A stretch of DNA of 48,619 bases from Mesorhizobium tianshanense (GTDB lineage Bacteria > Pseudomonadota > Alphaproteobacteria > Rhizobiales > Rhizobiaceae). Positions 41,847-48,619 of this stretch are shown here, piece by piece (within the stretch, counting starts at the first letter, position 1; each line of letters starts with the position of its first letter). The stretch is from positions 1 to 48,619 of the forward strand of contig NZ_VLKT01000052.1 of NCBI RefSeq assembly GCF_007830515.1, read 5' to 3'. The position numbers and the translations under genes are program-made. The notes under the pieces are model-generated. The model ran no database searches. It was given only the letters and a program-made list of their open reading frames with translations, and was not told where the DNA came from.

Positions 41847-42740
41847 ATGTCGCGTATTGGAATCCATTCTTTCGTCTGGTCGGCGAGCTCGGCGCAAGGC
41901 GACCTCGAACGGACGCTGGCCAACACCAAAGAGGCAGGTTTCGACCTGATCGAATTCTCCTATCTCGACCCTGCCAATGTCGATGTTGGCGGGCTGGCCA
42001 AGCGCATCGCCGATCTCGATCTCGGCGTGGCGATCAGCATCGGGCTGCCGGCCGACGGCGACATTTCAAGCGCCGACACGGCGATCGCCGCGCACGGCGT
42101 CGAAATCCTCAACAACACGATCGCGCTCACCCGCGATCTCGGCGGCCGGAAGGTCGCCGGCATCCTCTCGACCAGCCATGGATTGCAGAGCGAGGCGCCG
42201 ACGCGCGATCAATGGGACCGCAGCGCAGGCACGCTTGCCAAGGTCGCGGAGACGGCCAAGGCGGCCGGCGTCACGCTTAACCTCGAAATCGTCAATCGCT
42301 TCGAAAGCAATCTGCTCAACACCGCGGCGCAAGGCCTGGCCTTCATCGAGGAGACCGGCTCCGACAACATCTTCCTGCATCTCGACACCTTCCACATGAA
42401 CATCGAGGAGGCCGATGTCGGACTGGCTATCCGCCATGCGGCTGACAAGATCGGCTATGTCCATATCGGCGAGAGCCATCGCGGCTTCCTCGGCACCGGC
42501 AACATCGACTTTGCCGCGATCTTCGATGCGCTGACTGCAATCGGCTACAGCGACGACCTCAGCTTCGAATCCTTCTCGTCGGAGATCGTCGACGAGAACC
42601 TGTCGAAGAGGACCGCCATCTGGCGCAATCTATGGACCGACAATATGGAGCTGGCCCGGCATGCGCGCCGCTTCATCGCCATCGGGCTGGAGACGGCACG
42701 GCGCAAGGCCGAGCTTGTTTCATCAAGCCACCAGCCTTAG
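41847..42740 (+). CDS. L-ribulose/D-tagatose 3-epimerase-family enzyme
   Basis: This 297-residue TIM barrel has the full 3-epimerase set: Glu147 (NLEIVNRFE), Asp180 (HLDTFHMNIEE), His206 (VHIGESHRG) and Glu241 (SFESFS). From memory it is very close to the Mesorhizobium loti L-ribulose 3-epimerase, which interconverts L-ribulose and L-xylulose and acts on other ketoses. It is the last gene of the DeoR-kinase-ABC operon, 67 bases after the binding protein with a terminator-like hairpin between. The in vivo substrate should be the sugar brought in by that importer; which one is unknown. Confidence 0.88.
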   Translation: MSRIGIHSFVWSASSAQGDLERTLANTKEAGFDLIEFSYLDPANVDVGGLAKRIADLDLGVAISIGLPADGDISSADTAIAAHGVEILNNTIALTRDLGGRKVAGILSTSHGLQSEAPTRDQWDRSAGTLAKVAETAKAAGVTLNLEIVNRFESNLLNTAAQGLAFIEETGSDNIFLHLDTFHMNIEEADVGLAIRHAADKIGYVHIGESHRGFLGTGNIDFAAIFDALTAIGYSDDLSFESFSSEIVDENLSKRTAIWRNLWTDNMELARHARRFIAIGLETARRKAELVSSSHQP

Positions 42741-42782
42741 CACCACCCGACACTGACCGGGCGTGGCGCCCAAGCATCAGAC

Positions 42783-42802
42783 CCCAAAAGTGGGTACCGG
42801 TT
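42783..42802. repeat. fragment of the dispersed palindromic repeat
   Basis: CCCAAAAGTGGGTACCGGTT differs by one base from the centre of the repeat at 21999-22047. The flanking GCATC arms are missing, so this is a decayed copy in the intergenic region between two convergent genes. Confidence 0.6.
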
Positions 42803-42842
42803 ACATACCTAAATCCTGGGTCTTCGTTCCCGCTTGCGATCC

Positions 42843-44027
42843 CTAGGCCAGCCCAAAACGCTCCACGGCGCGCATGATGCCACGCAGCTCCGCGAGGCCT
42901 TTCAGGCGGCCGATCAACGAGTAGCCGGGGTTGATCCTGGTCTTGCCGATATCGTCGGCGAGCAGATGGCCATGGTCGGGGCGCATGGGAATCCGCCAGT
43001 CGGCGCGGCCTTCGCCCCGCCGTCGCGCCTCTTCCTTCATCAGCGCCAGTATGACGGACGCCATGTCGGTCGAGCCTTCCAGGTGTTCGGCTTCGAAGAA
43101 CGAGCCGTCTTCTTCGCGCGTCACATTGCGCAGATGCACGAAATGGATGCGCGGCCCGAATTCCTCGACCATCGCGATGATATCGTTGTCAGCGCGGGTG
43201 CCGTACGAACCGGTGCACAGCGTCAGCCCGTTGGCCTGGCTGTCGGCGGCGTCGAGGATGAAGCGTGCATCATCGGCGGTCGAAACTATGCGCGGCAAAC
43301 CGTAGAGCGAAAAGGGAGGATCGTCGGGATGGATGCACATGCGCGCGCCGACTTCTTCGGCGACCGGAATGATTTCCTTCAGGAACCAGGCAAGGTTTTC
43401 CCGCAGTTCCGCCGGCCCGATCGCGTCGTAGTCGGCCAGCGCCTGCTTCATCGTCTCGCGGTTGTAGCTGCGCTCGGTCGCCGGCAGGCCAGCAATGAGG
43501 TTGCGCTCAATCCTGTCTATCCGCTCGTCGCTCAGCGCCTTGAAACGCAATTCCGCTTCCGCGATACGTGCCGCGCTGTAGCTGGCCTCGGCATTCCTGC
43601 GCTTCAGGACGAAGAGGTCGTATGCGGCAAAATCGATCGCATCGAAACGCAGGGCGTAGCCCGTCGTTGGAAGCAGATAGGCAAGATCGGTGCGGGTCCA
43701 GTCGACCACAGGCATGAAGTTGTAGCAGATGGTCTTTATGCCGGCCTTCGCCAGCGCGCGGATGGAATCCTTGTACCAGCCCGCGTAACGCTGCCTTTCC
43801 GCCGAGCCGATCTTGATCGAATTGTGGACGGGAATGCTCTCCACGACAGACCACGTCAGCCCTTCGGCCTCGATGATCCGCTTGCGCTCCAATATGCTGT
43901 CGAGCGGCCAGGCGCGCCCGTCATAGATGTCGTGCAGGGCCGTGACCACGCCCGTCGCGCCTGCCTGCTTGACATGATTGAGCGTCACCGGATCGTCCGG
44001 TCCATACCAGCGCCAACATTGTTCCAT
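42843..44027 (-). CDS. uxuA: mannonate dehydratase
   Basis: This is a 394-residue enzyme that converts D-mannonate to 2-keto-3-deoxygluconate in hexuronate breakdown. The N-terminus MEQCWRWYGPDDPVTL is diagnostic. Metal and active-site residues are visible: His233 (CIHPDDP), Cys271 (LCTGSYG), His298 (VHLRNV) and Asp351 in RPDHGH. ATG 44027 is chosen; the frame runs further upstream into the divergent gene's region. It is divergent from an SDR gene that may supply mannonate. No uxaC or exu transporter is nearby within the window. Confidence 0.93.
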   Translation of the reverse strand: MEQCWRWYGPDDPVTLNHVKQAGATGVVTALHDIYDGRAWPLDSILERKRIIEAEGLTWSVVESIPVHNSIKIGSAERQRYAGWYKDSIRALAKAGIKTICYNFMPVVDWTRTDLAYLLPTTGYALRFDAIDFAAYDLFVLKRRNAEASYSAARIAEAELRFKALSDERIDRIERNLIAGLPATERSYNRETMKQALADYDAIGPAELRENLAWFLKEIIPVAEEVGARMCIHPDDPPFSLYGLPRIVSTADDARFILDAADSQANGLTLCTGSYGTRADNDIIAMVEEFGPRIHFVHLRNVTREEDGSFFEAEHLEGSTDMASVILALMKEEARRRGEGRADWRIPMRPDHGHLLADDIGKTRINPGYSLIGRLKGLAELRGIMRAVERFGLA

Positions 44028-44059
44028 TGAGCTTTCCCTTTGCGATAAAACAGAAGCGT

Positions 44060-44075
44060 ATTGTTGGGCCACAAT
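44060..44075. promoter_or_regulatory. imperfect palindrome in uxuA/SDR divergent promoter
   Basis: ATTGTTGGGCCACAAT has five-base perfect arms (ATTGT and ACAAT). It lies 33 bases from the uxuA start and 50 from the SDR start, so it may bind a regulator encoded elsewhere. The match is weak and unsupported by a second copy. Confidence 0.35.
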
Positions 44076-44125
44076 GGAAGTCAAACTAAAGCCGGCTGCC
44101 GACGGCCAATGAGGGAGTTTCCGCA

Positions 44126-44911
44126 ATGAAGGATTTCGACGGCAAGATCGCTCTGGTGACGGGGACGACCGGGATCGGGCTGGCAACCGCCAGACGTCTC
44201 GCGGCAGGCGGCGCGGCGATCATCGCCTGCGGCATCGACCGCGCGGCCAATGCGGCGATGAGAGCGGAACTGGAAAGCTCCGGCGCCGAGGCGCTGGTCA
44301 CGGCCGTCGACGTCTCCGTGCCGGATCAGGTTCGCGACGCGGTCGCGGCCGGTGTCGAGCGCTTCGGCGGCCTCGATGTCATCGTCAATTCCGCGGCAAT
44401 CCATCCGTATGGAACCGCGACCAGCACCGATTTCGACACCTGGAACCAGGCGATGTCCGTCAATGTCGGCTCAATTTACCTGACCGCGCATTTCGGCATC
44501 CCGGAAATGATCAGGCGGGGCGGCGGCGCCATCGTCAACGTGGCTTCGGTGCAGGGCTTTGCCTGCCAGCAGAACGTCGTCGCCTATGCTACGACCAAGG
44601 GCGCTATCCACACGCTGACGCGCTCTCTGGCGCTCGACTACGCGCGCTCCGGCATCCGCGTCAATTCCGTCAGCCCAGGCTCGATTCGCTCCCCGATCCT
44701 GGAAAAGGCGGCTCGCGGCGAGAATGGCACCGATGCCGATGTCGAGGCCGCCTACCGGCGCTTCGGCGAAGCCCACCCCATCGGGCGCATCGGCGAGCCG
44801 GAGGAAGTGGCGGACCTCATCGCCTTCCTGTGTTCGTCGAAAGCCGGGTTCTGCACCGGTGCGGACTACAAGATCGATGGCGGCCTGACTGCCGGTATCG
44901 GCGTGAAGTAG
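44126..44911 (+). CDS. SDR-family oxidoreductase
   Basis: This 261-residue classical short-chain dehydrogenase has TGTTGIG at 12-18, NSAA at 88-91, catalytic Ser141 (ASVQG), Tyr154 and Lys158 (YATTK), and the PGSI motif. Divergence from mannonate dehydratase makes a role as fructuronate/mannonate oxidoreductase possible, replacing the polyol-type UxuB, but other sugar-acid or polyol substrates fit equally. A GGGAG site precedes the ATG. Confidence 0.87.
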   Translation: MKDFDGKIALVTGTTGIGLATARRLAAGGAAIIACGIDRAANAAMRAELESSGAEALVTAVDVSVPDQVRDAVAAGVERFGGLDVIVNSAAIHPYGTATSTDFDTWNQAMSVNVGSIYLTAHFGIPEMIRRGGGAIVNVASVQGFACQQNVVAYATTKGAIHTLTRSLALDYARSGIRVNSVSPGSIRSPILEKAARGENGTDADVEAAYRRFGEAHPIGRIGEPEEVADLIAFLCSSKAGFCTGADYKIDGGLTAGIGVK

Positions 44912-44943
44912 CGCCTGCGCGCCGCGTTTGAGCGGTCTCGTGT

Positions 44944-46028
44944 CTATTTCAGGAATTGACGGAAGCGGCGAAGCGAAAGACCAAACAGCGCCGTTCCGAT
45001 AATCAGCAGCGCCGCAAGCTGCGGCCAGACAACGTCGAGGCCCGCGCCGCGGAACAGGACGGCCTGGGCCAACATGACGAAGTGCGTGTTTGGTGCGACG
45101 AACATGATGGCCTGGATGATCTCGGGCATGCTCTCACGCGGCGTGACGCCGCCGGACAATAGCTGAAGCGGAAGAAGCACCATCATCAGCAGCAGCCCGA
45201 ATTGCGGCATCGAGCCCGCGATGGTCGCGAGGAATATGTCCAGCGCCGCTCCTGTCATGAACAGCAGTGCGGATCCGTTCGTGGGCACGGCGAGCATGCC
45301 TTGCACGACGAAGCCCAGCGAGAGCCCGGAAGCCACCAGCACGATGAGACCCATCGACCAGACCTTGCTCAGCATGATTTCGAACGGCGTTGCGGGCATG
45401 ACCAGCAGGTGCTCGATCGTTCCATGCTCGCGCTCGCGGATGAGTGCGGCGCCGGTCAGGATGATCGACAGCATCGTGATCGAATCGATCATGTCGGAGA
45501 TTGCGCCGAACCAGCCTTTGTTGAGTTCGGGATTGAACCGCGCACGCAAGTCGAGAGCGACCGGTAGGGACGTCTCGGCGCGGTAGCGATCGAGAAATTC
45601 GCTCACTTCCCCCGATACGATCGACTGGACATATCCCCCGCCGGTGAAAGCCTGCGACATGCGCGTCGCATCGACATTGATGCTGGATCGTAGGCGATCT
45701 GCCGGCCAGAAGATCGCGCTGGAAGTTCGGAGGGATGTCGAGTGCGAATGTGTCCACGCCGGAATCCATGCGGCTGTCCATTTCGGGCTGCGAGATGAGC
45801 TGCGGCGCCGTGAATAGGGAGGGTAGAACGCGGTTACGATGCGCGAGGATACCGGCGATTGGTCTTCGTCGACAATCGCGATCGGAGCCCGGTTGAGGGT
45901 TTCGGGCATCGCCTTGGAGTGTAGATGGCCAACGTGAAGGCATAGGCGATCAGCACGATCAGCATCGGATTGCGCGCAAGACCGCGCAGTTCCTTGAGAC
46001 CAAGCTGGAGAATATTGACGAAGCGCAT
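44944..46028 (-). pseudogene. ABC-2 type permease (YhhJ-like), frameshifted
   Basis: The start MRFVNILQLGLKELRGLARN and the C-terminal part (from INVDATRMSQAF to RRFRQFLK) read as a YhhJ-type ABC-2 permease of about 360 residues, but in different frames. At least three shifts are needed: near 45920 (after LAIYT), near 45817 (FTAPQLISQPE is in another frame) and near 45687. The C-terminal 230 residues with five hydrophobic segments are intact. No protein of full length can be made. The start lies one base after the stop of the RbbA remnant, keeping the old operon order. Confidence 0.82.
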
Positions 46029-46029
46029 T

Positions 46030-46770
46030 TCAGCGAGCCTGCTTCCTGAGAAGAACTATTCCGAGGCCCAGCAATACGGGAATGGCGATGAGGAGCGGCA
46101 AGAATGCACTTGACAGATCGCCAAAGCCGAGTGCCTTCGAGAAGGTACCGCGCGAGATGATGACGAAATAGGTCATCGGGTAGATCTGGCCGATGAAGGC
46201 GCCCACACCCTCGAGCGACGAGACCGGATTGATCATGCCCGAATACTGAGATGCCGGAATCATGGTGATCGGTGCGGTTCCGAAGATCGCCGAGATCTGA
46301 CTGCTCATGAAGGTCGAGAGCAGCAGCCCCATCCCCGTCGTGACAATGACATAGAGAAAGGCGGCAGCGGCGAAGGTTGCAAAACTGCCGGTGAACGGCA
46401 CGCCGAAAACGAAGATGGCGAGGGCTGTCAGCAGCAGGAAGTTCAGCATCGCAAGTACGACATAGGGAATCTGCTTGCCGAGCAGGAATTCGAACCTGGT
46501 GACCGGCGTGACGTAGAAATTGATGATCGAGCCGAGTTCCTTTTCGCGCACGACGCTCAGCACGGCGAGCATCGACGGTATCAGCAGGAGAAGCATCGGG
46601 ATCACCGCCGGCACGATGGCATCGAGGCTCCGGACATCGGGGTTGCAATCGTGGAAAGACCCGTGCCGACACAGCCTGATCCGGTTGGCTGCGCGACTTC
46701 CTGTCGTGAGGCGTCGACATAAGTCTTGCCGGCGCGCATCGGCCTCGTCGGCGATGCTCCGCGTTTTCAG
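46030..46770 (-). pseudogene. RbbA-type ABC transporter, C-terminal remnant
   Basis: From about 46650 to 46030 the frame encodes the ABC-2 membrane domain of an RbbA/YhiH-type protein: NPDVRSLDAIVPAVIPM, VVREKELGSIINFYVTPVTR, and ending LGLGIVLLRKQAR. The two N-terminal ATPase domains, about 600 residues, are absent. Upstream of 46650 short pieces of the family continue in shifted frames (YVDAS near 46715, then RSQPDQ), showing frameshifts plus a deletion. The residual frame starts at ATG 46815 with unrelated residues. It is almost certainly non-functional. Confidence 0.8.
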
Positions 46771-46961
46771 CGTGCACAGCGGATCAATGCCGGCATAACA
46801 CGCGCGAGTGCGCATAGTGCACTTGCAGCCGAGTCAACCGTCTGATTCCCTTGGTCACGCTGGGCTGTCCTGATTCGCTCACTGTCCAAGGTCCTGCAGT
46901 GTGCGGGGAACAAGCCTTCCACCGACCGCTGCGCTGGCGCATTCAAGGGGAGAAACGGCAA

Positions 46962-47969
46962 ATGAACACCGCAACAAGGCCGGCAATCTCGGAGATGAGG
47001 CCCAAGATATCCGTCATCGGCGTTGGCGGCGGTGGCGGCAATGCCGTCAACAACATGATCGCCGAAGGCCTGCAGGGCACGGAATTCATCGTCGCCAACA
47101 CCGATGCCCAGGCGCTCGCCATGTCGAAGGCAACGCGGCTGATCCAATTGGGAGCGCACATCACGGAAGGCCTGGGTGCAGGATCGCTGCCCGAGGTCGG
47201 CCATGCCGCGGCCGTGGAATCGATCGACGAAATCATGGACCATCTCGCGGGAACGCATATGTGTTTCGTGACCGCGGGCATGGGAGGCGGCACTGGAACG
47301 GGTGCCGCGCCGATCATAGCGCAGGCCGCGCGGAACGCGGGAATACTGACCGTGGCCGTCGTCACCAAGCCGTTCGTCTTCGAGGGGAACCGTCGAATGC
47401 ATGCGGCCGATGAGGGCATCGAGCGGCTTCGCGAAAGCGCCGATACCGTCATCGTCATCCCGAACCAGAACCTCTTCAGGATCGCCGATGCCAAGACGAC
47501 GTTCGCGGACGCGTTCGCGATGGCGGACCGCGTCCTTTATGCGGGCGTCGGCTGCATCACCGATCTCATCGTCAAGGAAGGGCTGATCAATCTCGACTTT
47601 GCCGATGTGAAGTCGGTGATGCGCGACATGGGTCGCGCGATGATGGGGACCGGCGAAGCCACCGGGGAGGACCGCGCCAGGAAGGCGGCCGAAGCGGCAA
47701 TCGCAAACCCGCTTCTCGACGAAGCGTCCATGATGGGCGCCAAGGGCGTTCTCGTCTCGATATCGGGAGGCACGGACATGACGCTGTTCGAGGTCGACGA
47801 AGCCGCCACCCGCATCCGCGAGGAGGTCGACGCCGACGCCGACATCATCGTCGGCGCCATTTTCGACAAGGCGCTCGCCGGAAAGTTCAGGGTGTCGGTC
47901 GTTGCGACGGGATTGCGGCGGGGGCTTGAGATACCGCTGACGGCTGGGTCGGAAAACCGTGTGAATTGA
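46962..47969 (+). CDS. ftsZ: cell division protein FtsZ, short second-copy type
   Basis: This 335-residue tubulin-like GTPase has VGGGGGNAVNNM at 21-32, the signature GGGTGTG at 108-114 and T7-loop residues Asp212 and Asp215 (NLDFADV). The GTPase and C-terminal subdomains are complete up to VSVVATGL, but the protein then stops after about 17 residues. The linker and the conserved C-terminal peptide that binds FtsA and other partners are missing. Alphaproteobacterial main FtsZ proteins are about 500 to 600 residues and lie in the mra/mur cluster, so this is an accessory copy like Sinorhizobium FtsZ2. AGGGGAG precedes ATG 46962. Confidence 0.92.
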   Translation: MNTATRPAISEMRPKISVIGVGGGGGNAVNNMIAEGLQGTEFIVANTDAQALAMSKATRLIQLGAHITEGLGAGSLPEVGHAAAVESIDEIMDHLAGTHMCFVTAGMGGGTGTGAAPIIAQAARNAGILTVAVVTKPFVFEGNRRMHAADEGIERLRESADTVIVIPNQNLFRIADAKTTFADAFAMADRVLYAGVGCITDLIVKEGLINLDFADVKSVMRDMGRAMMGTGEATGEDRARKAAEAAIANPLLDEASMMGAKGVLVSISGGTDMTLFEVDEAATRIREEVDADADIIVGAIFDKALAGKFRVSVVATGLRRGLEIPLTAGSENRVN

Positions 47970-48051
47970 TCGCAAGCGGTAAGCCGTGGCCCTGCTTGAC
48001 AGTTGAAAGCAGTTGGCGCTGTAGTTCCCCAAATAAAGGGGGGAACACACA

Positions 48052-48231
48052 ATGACAAGCGCAGGTAAGTCCGCGGCCATAAGCGCCGTTGCTGTCGTGG
48101 CGATCGGATACATGATCCTATCCAGCGATGAGGCTCCCAGCACCGCGCTCGCCACGCTTCAGTATGTCCTGCTGGCGGCAGGTTTAGTTGGAGTCGTCGG
48201 CTCCCTGATGAAGGTCAGCCGAGGCGAATAG
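48052..48231 (+). CDS. small membrane protein downstream of ftsZ
   Basis: This 59-residue protein starts MTSAGKSAAISAVAVVAIGY after AAGGGGGGAAC. Two hydrophobic segments (about 8-22 and 38-52) are separated by a short polar loop SSDEAPST, suggesting an inner-membrane hairpin. It lies 82 bases after the short ftsZ on the same strand. It matches no family I recognise; codon use and ribosome site support a real gene. Confidence 0.6.
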   Translation: MTSAGKSAAISAVAVVAIGYMILSSDEAPSTALATLQYVLLAAGLVGVVGSLMKVSRGE

Positions 48232-48237
48232 TCCCCA

Positions 48238-48257
48238 CCGCTGGGAAAGCCCAGCGG
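48238..48257. terminator. hairpin after the small membrane protein gene
   Basis: CCGCTGGG and CCCAGCGG form an eight-base perfect stem with loop AAAG seven bases after the stop codon. There is no T-run, so it may be a weak or factor-dependent terminator, or an mRNA-stabilising structure. Confidence 0.45.
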
Positions 48258-48310
48258 CCATCGTTCCTATGATGCCGACTAAAGATAGTCGACCGTGAAC
48301 AATCCGGGCC

Positions 48311-48619
48311 CTAAGCGGCGACCGACTTCGGCCGAAGTTGAAGCAGGGCGATCAAGAGCGACAAAAAATCCTTCAGCCACCTGAGCAGGAGGGAGAAGTT
48401 GTAGCCGGCGGCGGCCAGGATGGCGTTGAGGGCGTCGCCCTGGCGGCCGGCGAGGTAGTTGCGGCCCATTCTGTGTTCGCTCTTGATGTGGCCGATGACG
48501 GGCTCGACCGCCGACCGCCGCCGCATCTGGCGCTTGATGGCTGGGGTGACGCGGCGCTTCTGGCCGGCGGTGAAGACCCTGAACTTGTGGCTCTGCGGTG
48601 CGTTGTGGCCGCGATAGCC
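48311..48619 (-). CDS. IS5-type transposase, C-terminal part
   Basis: The last 102 residues are readable up to the right edge of the window. They contain RRRSAVEPVIGHIKSEHRM, where the Glu is the third residue of the DDE triad, and end LLQLRPKSVAA. This is a typical C-terminus of IS5-group transposases. The start lies outside the window. The terminal inverted repeat should lie between 48258 and 48310 but was not identified with certainty. Confidence 0.82.
   Translation of the reverse strand, partial: GYRGHNAPQSHKFRVFTAGQKRRVTPAIKRQMRRRSAVEPVIGHIKSEHRMGRNYLAGRQGDALNAILAAAGYNFSLLLRWLKDFLSLLIALLQLRPKSVAA

Noticed and set aside
46816..46961. Extension of the ftsZ frame upstream to 46851
   Set aside because: The added residues are unlike any FtsZ N-terminus and AGGGGAG clearly marks ATG 46962.
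1..48619. CRISPR array, tRNA or rRNA genes, prophage
   Set aside because: No regularly spaced repeats, no cloverleaf-like or rRNA-like sequences, and no phage structural genes were seen on either strand.

Overview
The window is about 48.6 kb of GC-rich DNA from an alphaproteobacterium of the order Hyphomicrobiales (Rhizobiales), most likely Mesorhizobium. Pointers to this are the codon use, the rhizobial palindromic intergenic repeats, a short second FtsZ, and an epimerase (41847-42740) that closely resembles what I recall of the L-ribulose 3-epimerase of M. loti. That assignment is inference; no search was run. Pieces of two insertion sequences (an IS110-type transposase at the left edge and an IS5-type transposase at the right edge) bracket a region made almost entirely of carbon and nitrogen scavenging clusters.

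Left part (0.4-19 kb). A divergent carbohydrate locus holds three TIM-barrel sugar epimerases/isomerases, a Gfo/Idh/MocA dehydrogenase, an enolase-superfamily dehydratase, an FCD-type GntR regulator and a D-2-hydroxyacid dehydrogenase with an unusual Gln in the active site. A small miscellaneous stretch follows: a secreted hypothetical protein, an amidase, a GFA-domain protein, a divergent MFS/AraC pair and a secreted cupin. Next is a minus-strand carbohydrate ABC importer (binding protein, two permeases, a 75-residue membrane protein, two ATPases). Its promoter carries the same palindromic sites, in the same order, as the divergent promoter of the first locus, so the two probably form one regulon.

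Middle part (19-32.6 kb). A TetR gene diverges from an operon of a UPF0261 (Tm-1 N-terminal-like) protein, a TIM-barrel 'PEP hydrolase family' protein and a cupin; together the first two look like a split version of the plant Tm-1 protein. A Crp/Fnr regulator and two tandem, mutually similar small proteins follow. Then comes a peptide-utilisation block: an M24 peptidase diverging from a complete Dpp-type ABC importer, ending in a convergent cytoplasmic gamma-glutamyltransferase-like enzyme. The M24/ABC promoter has two further palindromes of the same family as those in the left part.

Right part (32.6-48.6 kb). A DeoR-controlled divergent sugar locus has a class II aldolase, FGGY kinase and HAD protein on one side; on the other are the regulator, a second FGGY kinase, an Rbs-type ABC importer and an L-ribulose/D-tagatose 3-epimerase-family enzyme. 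Mannonate dehydratase (uxuA) diverges from an SDR oxidoreductase. After that lie the decayed remains of an RbbA/YhhJ-type ABC-2 exporter, a tail-less FtsZ, a 59-residue membrane protein and the right-hand IS fragment. No rRNA, tRNA or CRISPR array was seen.
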